A DNA stretch of 64,000 nucleotides from Planctomycetota bacterium (lineage in GTDB: Bacteria; Planctomycetota; MHYJ01; JACQXL01): the NCBI GenBank assembly GCA_016235865.1, contig JACRIK010000021.1, positions 33,226-97,225 of the forward strand, given 5' to 3'. This document shows, in pieces, positions 15,972 to 24,173 of this stretch (the first letter of the stretch is position 1; every line of letters begins with the position of its first letter). The notes beneath the pieces were generated by a model. That model worked only from the letters and a program-made list of their open reading frames with translations, was not told where the DNA came from and searched no databases. A program made the position numbers and the translations under genes.

Positions 15972-16661
15972 ATGATAGAGAAAGTATTAAACCCGCAGAA
16001 GAAGGTTCCGAGCCCTACAATATCCCGCCTGTTTACCTATTATCGGGCATTGTTAGAATCTCGTGAGACCGCCTATATCTCTTCTGAAGAATTAGCCAAA
16101 CTCACGGGTTGTATGGCGGCGCAGATTAGAAAAGACCTGACCTATTTCGGGGAATTCGGAACGCCGGGCAAGGGTTATAAAGTAGAGGAATTAAGCCAGC
16201 GTCTCAGGAGTATTTTAGGGATTGACCATGATTGGGAGGTGGTATTAATCGGGGTTGGGAATGTGGGTCGGGCGCTGCTTTCTTATCAGGGACTAAAGAG
16301 CCAGGGCTTTAAGGTTACCCAGTTATTTGACAATGACTCTAAGAAGATAGGCATGTCCTGTGCTGGATTGAGGATAAAAGATATTGCAAGCATAAAAGAG
16401 GAACTCCGGAATAATCAGGTCAAAATGGCGATTATTACGGTTCCGGCTAATTTAGCCCAGGAGGTGGCTGACCTTATCGTGGAGGCGGGCATCAAGGCCA
16501 TACTGAATTTTGCACCGACCAGGATATCAGCGCCGGCAGATGTCAACATATTGAATATTGATATTACCAACGAATTAACCAGATTGTCTTATTATCTGAC
16601 GCAATCGGCCCTGTTCGGGGTGAGTAGGCTATCCCAGCAACCGACAAATGAGATAGGGTAA
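15972..16661 (+). CDS. rex: Redox-sensing transcriptional repressor Rex
   Basis: Rex represses anaerobic and fermentative genes when NADH is low and leaves DNA when NADH is high. This 229-residue protein has an N-terminal winged helix (SRLFTYYRALLE ... LAKLTGCMAAQIRKDLTYFGEFGTPGKGY) and a Rossmann domain with GVGNVGRALLSYQG for NADH, ending in NILNIDITNELTRLSYYL. Its N-terminus is about 12 residues longer than common. It sits between a sigma-54 promoter and the molybdoenzyme operon, which begins 76 bp later, so it probably tunes that operon to redox state. Confidence 0.95.
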   Translation: MIEKVLNPQKKVPSPTISRLFTYYRALLESRETAYISSEELAKLTGCMAAQIRKDLTYFGEFGTPGKGYKVEELSQRLRSILGIDHDWEVVLIGVGNVGRALLSYQGLKSQGFKVTQLFDNDSKKIGMSCAGLRIKDIASIKEELRNNQVKMAIITVPANLAQEVADLIVEAGIKAILNFAPTRISAPADVNILNIDITNELTRLSYYLTQSALFGVSRLSQQPTNEIG

Positions 16662-16688
16662 TTTTTTTATATAGATTGGTAACTGTAT

Positions 16689-16697
16689 TCACAGTGA
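16689..16697. promoter_or_regulatory. TCACAGTGA palindrome upstream of the molybdoenzyme operon
   Basis: It lies 41 bp before the ATG of the iron-sulfur subunit, within TATTCACAGTGATAATA. It is the fourth copy of the motif and the second in the inverted TCACAGTGA form, which in both cases is the one closer to a start codon. Confidence 0.45.
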
Positions 16698-16737
16698 TAA
16701 TAATGACAGATACTAACATTAAAAAAGGAGTAATGGT

Positions 16738-17550
16738 ATGGAAAAAGTGAAAAACAGTGAGGTAACCCGTCGCGGTTTTTTGCAGACCGCTCTGGTTACC
16801 GCGGGAACTGTGGCAGCGACGACTGCCTTAGGGAAAAATCTGATGGGGGCGCAAGAAACCAAGCCGAATAAGATTCGGCGCTGGGCAATGGTCATTGACC
16901 TGCGCAGATGTGTCGGCTGCGAGGCCTGCACCGTTGCCTGCAAGGTGGAGAATAACATCCCGATAGACCATTCCAAAACAGCGGGTCGTAAGATTATGTG
17001 GCAGGAGGTCTTGACCACCGAGGGCGGTAAATATCCGCACCCCAACCGCAAGTTCGTCCCCCGGCCCTGTATGCATTGCGAAAACCCTTCCTGCGTCAAG
17101 GTCTGCCCGGTCGGCGCCACCTATCAGGACAAGGAAAGGGGATTGGTCCTCCAGCGGTATGAACGGTGCATCGGATGCCGTTATTGCGCTACGGCCTGTC
17201 CCTACGGCGTGCGTTATTTCAACTGGTCCAAACCTGAATCGCCGATCTACCAGGCGGATGCAAAGAACCCGAATGTGGAGACCCGTTATAAGGGGATTAT
17301 GGAAAAGTGTACTTACTGCGTGCACCGGATAAAAGAAGCCGAAGACCGTGCGCAACGCGAGGGACGCGATATCCGCGATGGCGAGGTTCAGCCGGCCTGC
17401 GTGCTTACCTGTGCCGGACGGGCCCGGTTCTTTGGCGACCTCAATGACCCGAACAGCCAGGTTTCTCAACTGGCCCGGAGCGGCCGGGAATTTCATCTCC
17501 TGGAACATCTCGGTAATGAACCAAAAACCACTTATTTAAAGGAGGCATAA
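16738..17550 (+). CDS. Tat-exported four-cluster ferredoxin subunit (PsrB/TtrB/NrfC-like)
   Basis: 270 residues. The Tat signal is at the N-terminus (VTRRGFLQ, then a hydrophobic stretch to MGAQE). Four cysteine clusters follow in the DMSO-reductase beta-subunit pattern: CVGCEACTVACKVEN, CMHCENPSCVKVCP, CIGCRYCATACP, and CTYCVHRI with CVLTC. They bind four [4Fe-4S] clusters that wire a membrane quinone site to a molybdopterin subunit. It is the first gene of a B-C-A operon with 4- and 28-bp gaps, the same order as ttrBCA. Confidence 0.93.
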   Translation: MEKVKNSEVTRRGFLQTALVTAGTVAATTALGKNLMGAQETKPNKIRRWAMVIDLRRCVGCEACTVACKVENNIPIDHSKTAGRKIMWQEVLTTEGGKYPHPNRKFVPRPCMHCENPSCVKVCPVGATYQDKERGLVLQRYERCIGCRYCATACPYGVRYFNWSKPESPIYQADAKNPNVETRYKGIMEKCTYCVHRIKEAEDRAQREGRDIRDGEVQPACVLTCAGRARFFGDLNDPNSQVSQLARSGREFHLLEHLGNEPKTTYLKEA

Positions 17551-17554
17551 CATT

Positions 17555-18733
17555 ATGGAAAATGTAAAAGTAAAACCGCATCCCCTGTTTTATCCGGTAA
17601 TAATCGGCGCATTGGGTCTGATGGCCGCCGCTGTCTATGCCTGGATTACCCAGATTACCGATGGTCTGGGCGTAACCGGGATGAGCCGGCCGATTACCTG
17701 GGGTATCTACATTATCAATTTTGTATTCTTCATCGGCGTGAGCGCCGGCGGCATTGCCGTGGCCGCGCTGGCTAACTTAGGCGGGATTGCCCGGTATAAA
17801 TCCATCAGCCGTATCAGCGAGGTGGTGGCTATTATCAGTTTAGTCCTGGCCCTGACGGCTATTTTCCTAGACCTGGGCCGGCCTGAACGATTTTACAACC
17901 TGATTCTATATGCCCAGTTTTTCTCGCCGCTAACCTGGGATATGGTGATTATTAATATCTACTTCGTCCTGTGCGCCGGATTGCTCTACGCCAGTCTTAA
18001 GGGTAATGACAAAATGGTAAAGACCCTATCCTGGATTTCACTGCCGGTCTTTGTTATGGTTCATTCCGTAACGGCCTGGATATTCGGTTTGGTCAAAGGC
18101 CAGCCCGGCTGGCACAGTGCGATACTGGCGCCGCTGTTTATTGTTTCAGCGCTGGCTTCCGGATTGGGAATGGTTATTCTGGCCTTGTTATTCACCAAAA
18201 AGGTCTGGCGTACGCCGTTGCACCATATTGAGGACGATGTTACGCTCGGTTTAGGCCGTTATTTCAAAATACTCCTGCCCGTGCTTTTCTATTTCTTGTT
18301 CTCGGAATTCATTACGATTGCCTATGCCAATGTGCCGGAACATAACCGGATTTTGTCGGAATTATTCACCGGTAATTTCGCTTATATTTTCTGGTTTGAT
18401 ATGGTTCTGGGCATCGTTGTACCGTTTATATTGATTATGTCGCCGCTGGGCAACACGTATTCCGGGGTGGCGGTTACGGCCGTTTTAACCACGTTAGGCG
18501 TGCTGGCTGAACGGACCAATATTATTCTGCCGACATTCTATCACCACGATCTGATTAGCACGCCAGCGGTTTATACTCCGACCTGGGTGGAATGGGTGCT
18601 GATGCTTGGTTTATGGTCCGGCGGTTTACTGCTTTACTCAATTGCCCTAAGATTTATACCGGCCCATAAACCTGCGCCGGTTATTCCTGCATCCTATCAG
18701 CGCAGGGAGGTTTTAGAGGGAACCAGGATTTAA
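17555..18733 (+). CDS. NrfD/PsrC-family membrane quinone-reactive subunit
   Basis: 392 residues with about ten membrane spans. Family motifs are RPITWGIYIINFVFFIGVSAGG, LDLGRPERFYN and PTWVEWVLMLGLWSGGLLLY. NrfD-type proteins exchange electrons and protons between menaquinol and the periplasmic iron-sulfur subunit and carry no haem of their own. It lies 4 bp after the ferredoxin subunit. Whether the complex works as a reductase or an oxidase cannot be told from this subunit. Confidence 0.93.
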   Translation: MENVKVKPHPLFYPVIIGALGLMAAAVYAWITQITDGLGVTGMSRPITWGIYIINFVFFIGVSAGGIAVAALANLGGIARYKSISRISEVVAIISLVLALTAIFLDLGRPERFYNLILYAQFFSPLTWDMVIINIYFVLCAGLLYASLKGNDKMVKTLSWISLPVFVMVHSVTAWIFGLVKGQPGWHSAILAPLFIVSALASGLGMVILALLFTKKVWRTPLHHIEDDVTLGLGRYFKILLPVLFYFLFSEFITIAYANVPEHNRILSELFTGNFAYIFWFDMVLGIVVPFILIMSPLGNTYSGVAVTAVLTTLGVLAERTNIILPTFYHHDLISTPAVYTPTWVEWVLMLGLWSGGLLLYSIALRFIPAHKPAPVIPASYQRREVLEGTRI

Positions 18734-18761
18734 TTAACCTAAAATAAAGGAGACGCGCGAT

Positions 18762-21254
18762 ATGACAAACCTAACCAGAAGACAACTTTTAACAGGCAGT
18801 GCGCTAGCCGGCGGGGCGGCGCTTTTAACGCCCACCCTGCGCTCGCTGGCCCAAACTCCAGCGGCGCCGAATACACATACAGCAGGCGAATGGATTCCCT
18901 CCTGCTGTAATATGTGCGGTGGACAGTGCGGGATTATGGTTCATGTGGTTAATGGTAAGGCCGTAAAGATAGAGCCAAATCCCTATGCACCCAATAATTT
19001 CTCCAATAACTCAGATGACTGGTTTGCCAATCATCAGAAGGAAGGCAGCCAGATTTGTCCTAAGGGCAATGCCGGTCTGATGACGCTCTACGACCCGGAC
19101 CGGGTGCAGAAACCATTACGGCGGACTAATCCCAATAAGGGTATCGGCGTGGACCCGGGCTGGAAGGAGATTTCCTGGGATGAGGCATTTGGTGAGATAA
19201 CCGCCCGGCTTAAGAAACTCCAGGACGCCAATGAGACCCATAAACTTATTTGGTTCAGCGAAGACCATTCATTTACCCATATTCAAGGAGATTTTTGCAA
19301 ATTATACGGGACGCCAAATTATTCCAATCATTCTAATTTATGTGATACTGCAAGAAAATCTAATTTCAAGGTAATGCTGGGTGATGAACGGCCGTTGTGT
19401 GATTTTGCCAACACCAAATATATCCTCTTCTTCGGTTGGAATCCGACCTCGGCCTTAAAGTGGGTTCATCTGGGACGGGTAATTCCGCGTGCCATAGAGA
19501 GGGGCGCTAAATTGGTCGTGGTTGACCCCTATCACAGCAAAACAGCCACCAAAGGTGAGTGGATTCCCATCAGGCCGGGAACAGACGGCGCGCTTGCTTT
19601 AGCAATGGCGCAGGTGATTATTAGCGAAAATCTCCACGATAAGCCGTTTATTGATGAATGGACAGTCGGATTTGATAAATATGCCGAGTATGTCAAGGAC
19701 AAGACACCGGAATGGGCGGAAAAGATTACCACCGTGCCGGCCGAGACCATTAGAAGATTAGCCAAAGAGTTAGCCACCACCAAACCGGCCATTGTTGATG
19801 TCTGGTCCGGACCGGGACAGCATTCTAACCAGTTTGGCGGCGGCTGGGCTATCGGACTTTTGGCCGCTTTAATCGGCCAGATTGATAAACCAGGCACTTT
19901 AATTAATCCCGTTAAAAAAGGTAATAAACATCAGGAGGTTACTGCGACCGATACGGCTGCCGCGGCCAACAAACAACCCCGTCTGGATGGCGGCAAGGAC
20001 AAATACCCGTTCTTCCACGGCTCAGGGGTCTATACTGAATATATCAACCGTCTTTTAGATGGTAAAGGGCCATATCAGCCCAAGGTTGGAATGGTTATCT
20101 TCCAGAATATGGCAATGTCCATACCGGGCACCAACAATGTAGTAGAGGCATTAAAGAAGTTGGAATTCCTGGTGGTGGTGGATATCTTCAAGAGTGAAAC
20201 GGCCGAACTGGCTGATATCCTTATCCCAGGGGCGCTTTATTTGGAACGTTATGACTTGAATACCCAGTGGGTTACCTGGCCTGTGCTGGGTTTGCGTCAG
20301 CCGGTGGTAAAACCCATCTTTGGTCAGCCAACCGAATATGAATTTATAACAGAACTCGGCCGGCGGCTCAATCTGACCGAAAAAGACGGCAAGGAATTCT
20401 TCTGGCTTGGTCATGTTTCCGGGCAACGGATTGAGGATAGAACCAAATGGTATGAGGAATTTCTGTCTAAGGAATTAATAACCGGCGAGCCCAAAATGAG
20501 TTTAGAAGACCTGAAGAAACTGCCTGGCGCGGTCTGGGTCAGTTCAAAAGGCACCGCTTATAATAAGTTCAAGGCAACCATCCCCGAGGATAAAATGAAA
20601 GATACTATCGTAGAAAACGGGATTATTTATTCTACCAAAGAAGGAAAGAAAGACAAACAGGTAGGGTTTATGAAAACTAGTGCTGCGCCAGCGCCGGCAC
20701 CAGCCGCAGGAGAAACACCAACGCCAGCACCGGTAGGGACGCCGACCGTTGGCTTTATGACACCATCCGGCAAGATTCAATTTGCCGATGAGGGGCTGGC
20801 TAAGAAAAAGGATGCCAATGGCAAGCCATTAGCCGTAATTCCGGAATATACTCCGCGCGATTGGCAGCCTGATGCTCAATACCCGTTGTATCTGATTAAC
20901 TGGAAGGAGGCCAGCCATACCCATAGCCGGACGCAAAACAATCAATACCTGGTGGAACTACAAGGCGAAAATCCCTTAATGATTAATGTGGATACTGCCA
21001 CAAAGTATGGGCTAAAAAGTGACGACATAGTTTTGGTGGAGTCGCCGTACGGTAAGGTTCAGGCAAAGGTAAAACTTACTGCCGGTATCCATCCTGAAGT
21101 GGTTGGACTGCAACACGGGTTCGGCCACTGGGCTTTAGGTAAAACAGCCAAAGGGCGCGGTTTCAGTGATGGCGTTTTACGGCCAACCAAGAGTTGCCCG
21201 ATTTCCGGCCAGGCGCTCCATAAGGAATGTTGTGTCAAAATCTATAAGGCATAG
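18762..21254 (+). CDS. Tat-exported molybdopterin oxidoreductase catalytic subunit (PsrA/PhsA/TtrA-like)
   Basis: 830 residues. Tat signal LTRRQLLTGSALAGG; [4Fe-4S] site CNMCGGQC...ICPKGN; bis-MGD enzyme fold. SNHSNLCDTARK at about 191-202 supplies the likely molybdenum-ligand cysteine. C-terminal cofactor domain: NWKEASHTHSRTQNNQYL ... GLQHGFGHW. Around residues 640-665 an Ala/Pro-rich insert (SAAPAPAPAAGE and following) is flanked by two copies of VGFM, as if a short duplication expanded. TtrA is longer and PsrA/PhsA shorter, so the substrate (polysulfide, thiosulfate, tetrathionate, arsenic or other oxyanion) is open. TauE/SafE next door fits a sulfur compound. Confidence 0.93.
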   Translation: MTNLTRRQLLTGSALAGGAALLTPTLRSLAQTPAAPNTHTAGEWIPSCCNMCGGQCGIMVHVVNGKAVKIEPNPYAPNNFSNNSDDWFANHQKEGSQICPKGNAGLMTLYDPDRVQKPLRRTNPNKGIGVDPGWKEISWDEAFGEITARLKKLQDANETHKLIWFSEDHSFTHIQGDFCKLYGTPNYSNHSNLCDTARKSNFKVMLGDERPLCDFANTKYILFFGWNPTSALKWVHLGRVIPRAIERGAKLVVVDPYHSKTATKGEWIPIRPGTDGALALAMAQVIISENLHDKPFIDEWTVGFDKYAEYVKDKTPEWAEKITTVPAETIRRLAKELATTKPAIVDVWSGPGQHSNQFGGGWAIGLLAALIGQIDKPGTLINPVKKGNKHQEVTATDTAAAANKQPRLDGGKDKYPFFHGSGVYTEYINRLLDGKGPYQPKVGMVIFQNMAMSIPGTNNVVEALKKLEFLVVVDIFKSETAELADILIPGALYLERYDLNTQWVTWPVLGLRQPVVKPIFGQPTEYEFITELGRRLNLTEKDGKEFFWLGHVSGQRIEDRTKWYEEFLSKELITGEPKMSLEDLKKLPGAVWVSSKGTAYNKFKATIPEDKMKDTIVENGIIYSTKEGKKDKQVGFMKTSAAPAPAPAAGETPTPAPVGTPTVGFMTPSGKIQFADEGLAKKKDANGKPLAVIPEYTPRDWQPDAQYPLYLINWKEASHTHSRTQNNQYLVELQGENPLMINVDTATKYGLKSDDIVLVESPYGKVQAKVKLTAGIHPEVVGLQHGFGHWALGKTAKGRGFSDGVLRPTKSCPISGQALHKECCVKIYKA

Positions 21255-21263
21255 GGGTTAAAT

Positions 21264-22028
21264 ATGGAACAGGAAATACTTAAGTCTATTGCTTTAGGAG
21301 TTAGTTTCTTTGTAGTGGCCGTTCTATATTCTTCGGTCGGGCACGGCGGGGCATCCGGCTATCTCCTGATTCTCTCGTTCCTGAGTTTCTCGCCTTTGCA
21401 GATGTCGTCCACGGCCCTTATCCTGAACCTGCTGGTGGCCGGGACAAGTTCCTATGTCTTTTGGAAAAACGGTTACCTTTCTCTCAGGTTTACAGCGCCT
21501 TTTATTATTGCGTCCATACCGGCGGCCTTTCTGGGCGGAATGCTTAAGGTGCCTTCAGGGATTTATTCTCTAATGTTGGGAATAACCCTGTTGCTTGTTG
21601 CCTTGCGTCTGGTGTTTGAGATGCGCCTTCCCCAGGCAGTACACAGTGATAGGAATCCTAATCTCTTGATTATTGTGCCGGCTGGCATAATTATCGGCTT
21701 GTTTTCCGGCATCATTGGGATAGGAGGCGGAATTATCTTAAGTCCATTGATACTCCTGATGGGTTGGGCTGATATCAAGCAGACGTCCGCCACTGCGGCT
21801 CTGTTTATTTTCGTTAACTCGCTGGCCGGCCTAGGCGCCCGTTTTATCCAAGCCGATACCCTGTATATGTTGCCTCAGGAACTGCTGCCTTATATTGCAG
21901 TGGCTTTTGTCGGCGGGTTAATCGGTTCGCATATGGGAGCAAACGTGTTTTCCACGGCCCGGCTTAAGTGGATATTAGGCGCCGTATTGTTTGGCGCGTC
22001 AACAAAACTAATCGTAACCGCATTATAA
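21264..22028 (+). CDS. TauE/SafE-family membrane transporter
   Basis: 254 residues and about eight membrane spans in two repeated halves. The family motifs are SSVGHGGASGYL near the start and GIIGIGGGIILSPLILL in the middle. Members export sulfite, sulfoacetate or related organosulfur anions, though many have no known substrate. It lies 9 bp after the molybdoenzyme gene, so it is likely in the same operon and may remove a reduced sulfur product; that link is inference. Confidence 0.88.
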   Translation: MEQEILKSIALGVSFFVVAVLYSSVGHGGASGYLLILSFLSFSPLQMSSTALILNLLVAGTSSYVFWKNGYLSLRFTAPFIIASIPAAFLGGMLKVPSGIYSLMLGITLLLVALRLVFEMRLPQAVHSDRNPNLLIIVPAGIIIGLFSGIIGIGGGIILSPLILLMGWADIKQTSATAALFIFVNSLAGLGARFIQADTLYMLPQELLPYIAVAFVGGLIGSHMGANVFSTARLKWILGAVLFGASTKLIVTAL

Positions 22029-22059
22029 AAAAAACATCCTATAAGGAGTCAAGACAAAT

Positions 22060-22110
22060 CCCGCCATTCGGCGGGATAACTCGCTGTAACGACCAGAGGT
22101 CTAACAGCGA
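22060..22110 (+). repeat. Two-hairpin element upstream of tatA
   Basis: CCCGCC/GGCGGG (22060-22075) is followed by TCGCTGT/ACAGCGA (22081-22110) with the loop AACGACCAGAGGTCTA. The second hairpin is identical to 6532-6561. GTAAGGAG and the tatA start follow at once. The sequence is in the sense orientation. Confidence 0.65.
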
Positions 22111-22125
22111 GTAAGGAGATGCAGT

Positions 22126-22299
22126 ATGTTTGGACTTGGTATGCCGGAACTTATCGTAATCGCGATTATTCTGATTCTGCTTTTCGGGGCAAATAAAATA
22201 CCGGCCATTGCCCGGGGACTTGGTTCATCGGTCAATGAATTCAAGAAAGGCCTGAAAGATTCGGGAGAGAATAATGACACAAAACGTTCTGATAGATAA
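22126..22299 (+). CDS. tatA: TatA/E twin-arginine translocase subunit
   Basis: 57 residues. It begins MFGLGMPELIVIAIILILLF, the single membrane helix, followed by the hinge GANKIPAIARGLG and an amphipathic helix (SSVNEFKKGLKD). This is the classic TatA/E pattern. AAGGAG lies 7 bp before the ATG. Its last 26 bases overlap the start of moaA in another frame. The operon encodes two Tat-signal proteins, so a dedicated TatA fits; tatC is not in the window. Confidence 0.93.
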   Translation: MFGLGMPELIVIAIILILLFGANKIPAIARGLGSSVNEFKKGLKDSGENNDTKRSDR

Positions 22300-23284
22300 T
22301 TACGGGCGGCGGATTAATTATCTGAGAATATCTGTCACCGACCGGTGTAATTTCCGATGCCGGTATTGCCGGCCCGCGGAGCCACATCCCGCCTTGCGGG
22401 ACGCTTATGGCGGGGCAGAAGATGTTTCTCTCCTGCGGCAGGATGAACTCCTGTCTTATGAGGAAATAATGCAGGTGGTCAGGGCCGCCATTAAGTTAGG
22501 CGTAACTAAATTCAGAATCACCGGCGGAGAACCTCTGACCAGGCCGGGAATTATCGGATTTTTGCAAACTATGGCCGGAACACCCGGCGTTGAATGGCTG
22601 TCATTGACCACCAATGGGTTCTTTGTAAAACAGTATGCTCATCAATTGGGAAAAATCGGTTTGAACGGTATCAACATCAGTGTTAATTCCTTAAAAGATG
22701 ATACCTTCAGCCGGCTGACCGGTGTGGCTGGGTTAGGCCGGGTATGGGAGGGGATTGAGGCATTATTGCAATCAGGCCAGGAGAATATCAAGCTAAATAC
22801 CGTGTTGATGCGCGGATTTAATGATGATGAAGCACTGGATTTTGCCTGCCTGACAATTAACCGGCCGATTGTCATCCGATTCATTGAATATATGCCCTGT
22901 GGTAATTGGCAGGGAAGTGGTTTTGACCAGACTATTCCGGCGGAGGACCTGATTGACCGTATCAGCGCTATTGGCAGGTTAATACCGGTTAACAAACAGA
23001 TGGGCAATGGCCCGGCTCGGTATTATCAATTGCTCGGTGCCAGAGGGTTGATCGGTTTTATCACGCCGGTTAGCCAGCCGTTCTGTGAGCGGTGTAATCG
23101 GCTGCGGCTCACCGCAGACGGGCATCTTAAACCATGCTTGCTCTCGACGGAAAGTGTTGACCTTAAGCCGGTTCTTAGGCACGGTGAGGGAAATCTTAAT
23201 GAGGCCTTTTCTGAAGCAACATCATTTAAGCCCCGGGTTCATCAGGAAGAACAATTAAACGTGATGTCAAGGATAGGAGGTTGA
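22274..23284 (+). CDS. moaA: GTP 3',8-cyclase MoaA
   Basis: The radical-SAM enzyme that starts molybdenum cofactor synthesis. N-terminal cluster CNFRCRYC at about 26-33, substrate region FRITGGEPLTRPG, C-terminal cluster FCERCNRLRLTADGHLKPCLL, and the usual closing MSRIGG. 336 residues. Just after the first cluster there is extra sequence (HPALRDAYGGAED). Its DNA (22385-22418) holds the hairpin TCCCGC/GCGGGA and resembles the G/C hairpins of the region, so it is probably a repeat insertion. It overlaps tatA and supplies the cofactor for the oxidoreductase upstream. Confidence 0.94.
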   Translation: MTQNVLIDNYGRRINYLRISVTDRCNFRCRYCRPAEPHPALRDAYGGAEDVSLLRQDELLSYEEIMQVVRAAIKLGVTKFRITGGEPLTRPGIIGFLQTMAGTPGVEWLSLTTNGFFVKQYAHQLGKIGLNGINISVNSLKDDTFSRLTGVAGLGRVWEGIEALLQSGQENIKLNTVLMRGFNDDEALDFACLTINRPIVIRFIEYMPCGNWQGSGFDQTIPAEDLIDRISAIGRLIPVNKQMGNGPARYYQLLGARGLIGFITPVSQPFCERCNRLRLTADGHLKPCLLSTESVDLKPVLRHGEGNLNEAFSEATSFKPRVHQEEQLNVMSRIGG

Positions 23285-23286
23285 TT

Positions 23287-23931
23287 GTGATAGTAATTAT
23301 CAGAATTCAGGCCCAGGAAAAACCGGAATTGCTCTGGAATGATATTTTAGCCAATAAGGATAGATTGCAGAATGTTCTCAATGGCAAAGGAAGGATACTG
23401 TATCTTTCCAAACGCCGTAACTACCGCGAGGTTAGTTTATTTGTCCACGTGGCCGACACCAATATCCTGGGTGATTTTATTGCCGGGCATCTGGCTAAAC
23501 TTGAGGGGGTGACAGGTATCTGGTTGATTAATATGCTCAAACCCGTATTTCACCCTCTGCCGAAAGGCGTTGAGCAGATGAAACGTTATACGGTAACGAT
23601 AAAGGCGTTTTCGCCGAAGTTAAGTGAAATTTACGGCGTGCTGGTCAATCTGCCGCCTGCGGATAATGTCTCCCTCGGCTATTTGGCTTATACCTGCCAC
23701 CTTTTTGGCGACTGCATCCAGATTTCTCTGCAGGCGCCTGATGACACCGGGATGCAGAAATATGTGGATGAGGTCGTCGGCAAGATACCCGGAGTTTTGC
23801 GCACCACGCTTTGCGAGATAGAAAGAACCCATCCGTTTGTTTCTTACGAGGAATGGCAGAAATATATTTCCAAAAATTCAGTGCTGGTAGACTGGGATGA
23901 GCAGCATATGGTCGCCCAGTTCCAGAATTAG
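23287..23931 (+). CDS. Stand-alone tandem RAM-domain protein, paralogue of 10265
   Basis: I chose the GTG at 23287, 2 bp after the moaA stop and 6 bp after AGGAGG, giving MIVIIRIQAQEKPELL, which lines up with the start of the paralogue MICIIRIQAQEKPELL. A TTG at 23281 would also be in frame. About 214 residues, roughly 80% identical to the other copy by eye, with the same two RAM-like halves and no helix-turn-helix. Each effector operon of the island carries one copy after a cofactor gene (apbE, moaA), so it is probably part of the system. Confidence 0.7.
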   Translation: MIVIIRIQAQEKPELLWNDILANKDRLQNVLNGKGRILYLSKRRNYREVSLFVHVADTNILGDFIAGHLAKLEGVTGIWLINMLKPVFHPLPKGVEQMKRYTVTIKAFSPKLSEIYGVLVNLPPADNVSLGYLAYTCHLFGDCIQISLQAPDDTGMQKYVDEVVGKIPGVLRTTLCEIERTHPFVSYEEWQKYISKNSVLVDWDEQHMVAQFQN

Positions 23932-24173
23932 GAGTCATTCGGATTAAATACTCCCTTTCTCATCGGGAAGGAGGTGATGAATCGGGTATAGGGGCTCGGC
24001 TTATACTCAGAGAAAGGGTAAGTATCCAGGGTATAACAGGACAAATCCCCCCTGTCACGAGGCGACAGGGATGACGTCGGTCTCTTAAGCATGAACCCGG
24101 CGGGTTTACTGAGACATAGTGATTGGCGGCATTAATCCTGATTAAAATTATTTGATTTAAGGAGATTTGTTTA
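23932..24173 (+). other. Structured leader of the second porin gene
   Basis: 242 bp without a gene. It can fold into CCTGTC/GACAGG (about 24049-24068) and a larger hairpin closed by GTCTC...GAGAC around AACCC-GGC-GGGTT (24080-24115). GGAGG near 23968 is not followed by a good start. AAGGAG at 24160 serves the porin. This could be a regulatory leader; I recognise no riboswitch class. Confidence 0.35.

Noticed and set aside
16689..16697. Canonical Rex operator
   Set aside because: The well-known Rex site is TTGTGAAN4TTCACAA; TCACAGTGA is not that sequence, so only a generic operator is proposed.
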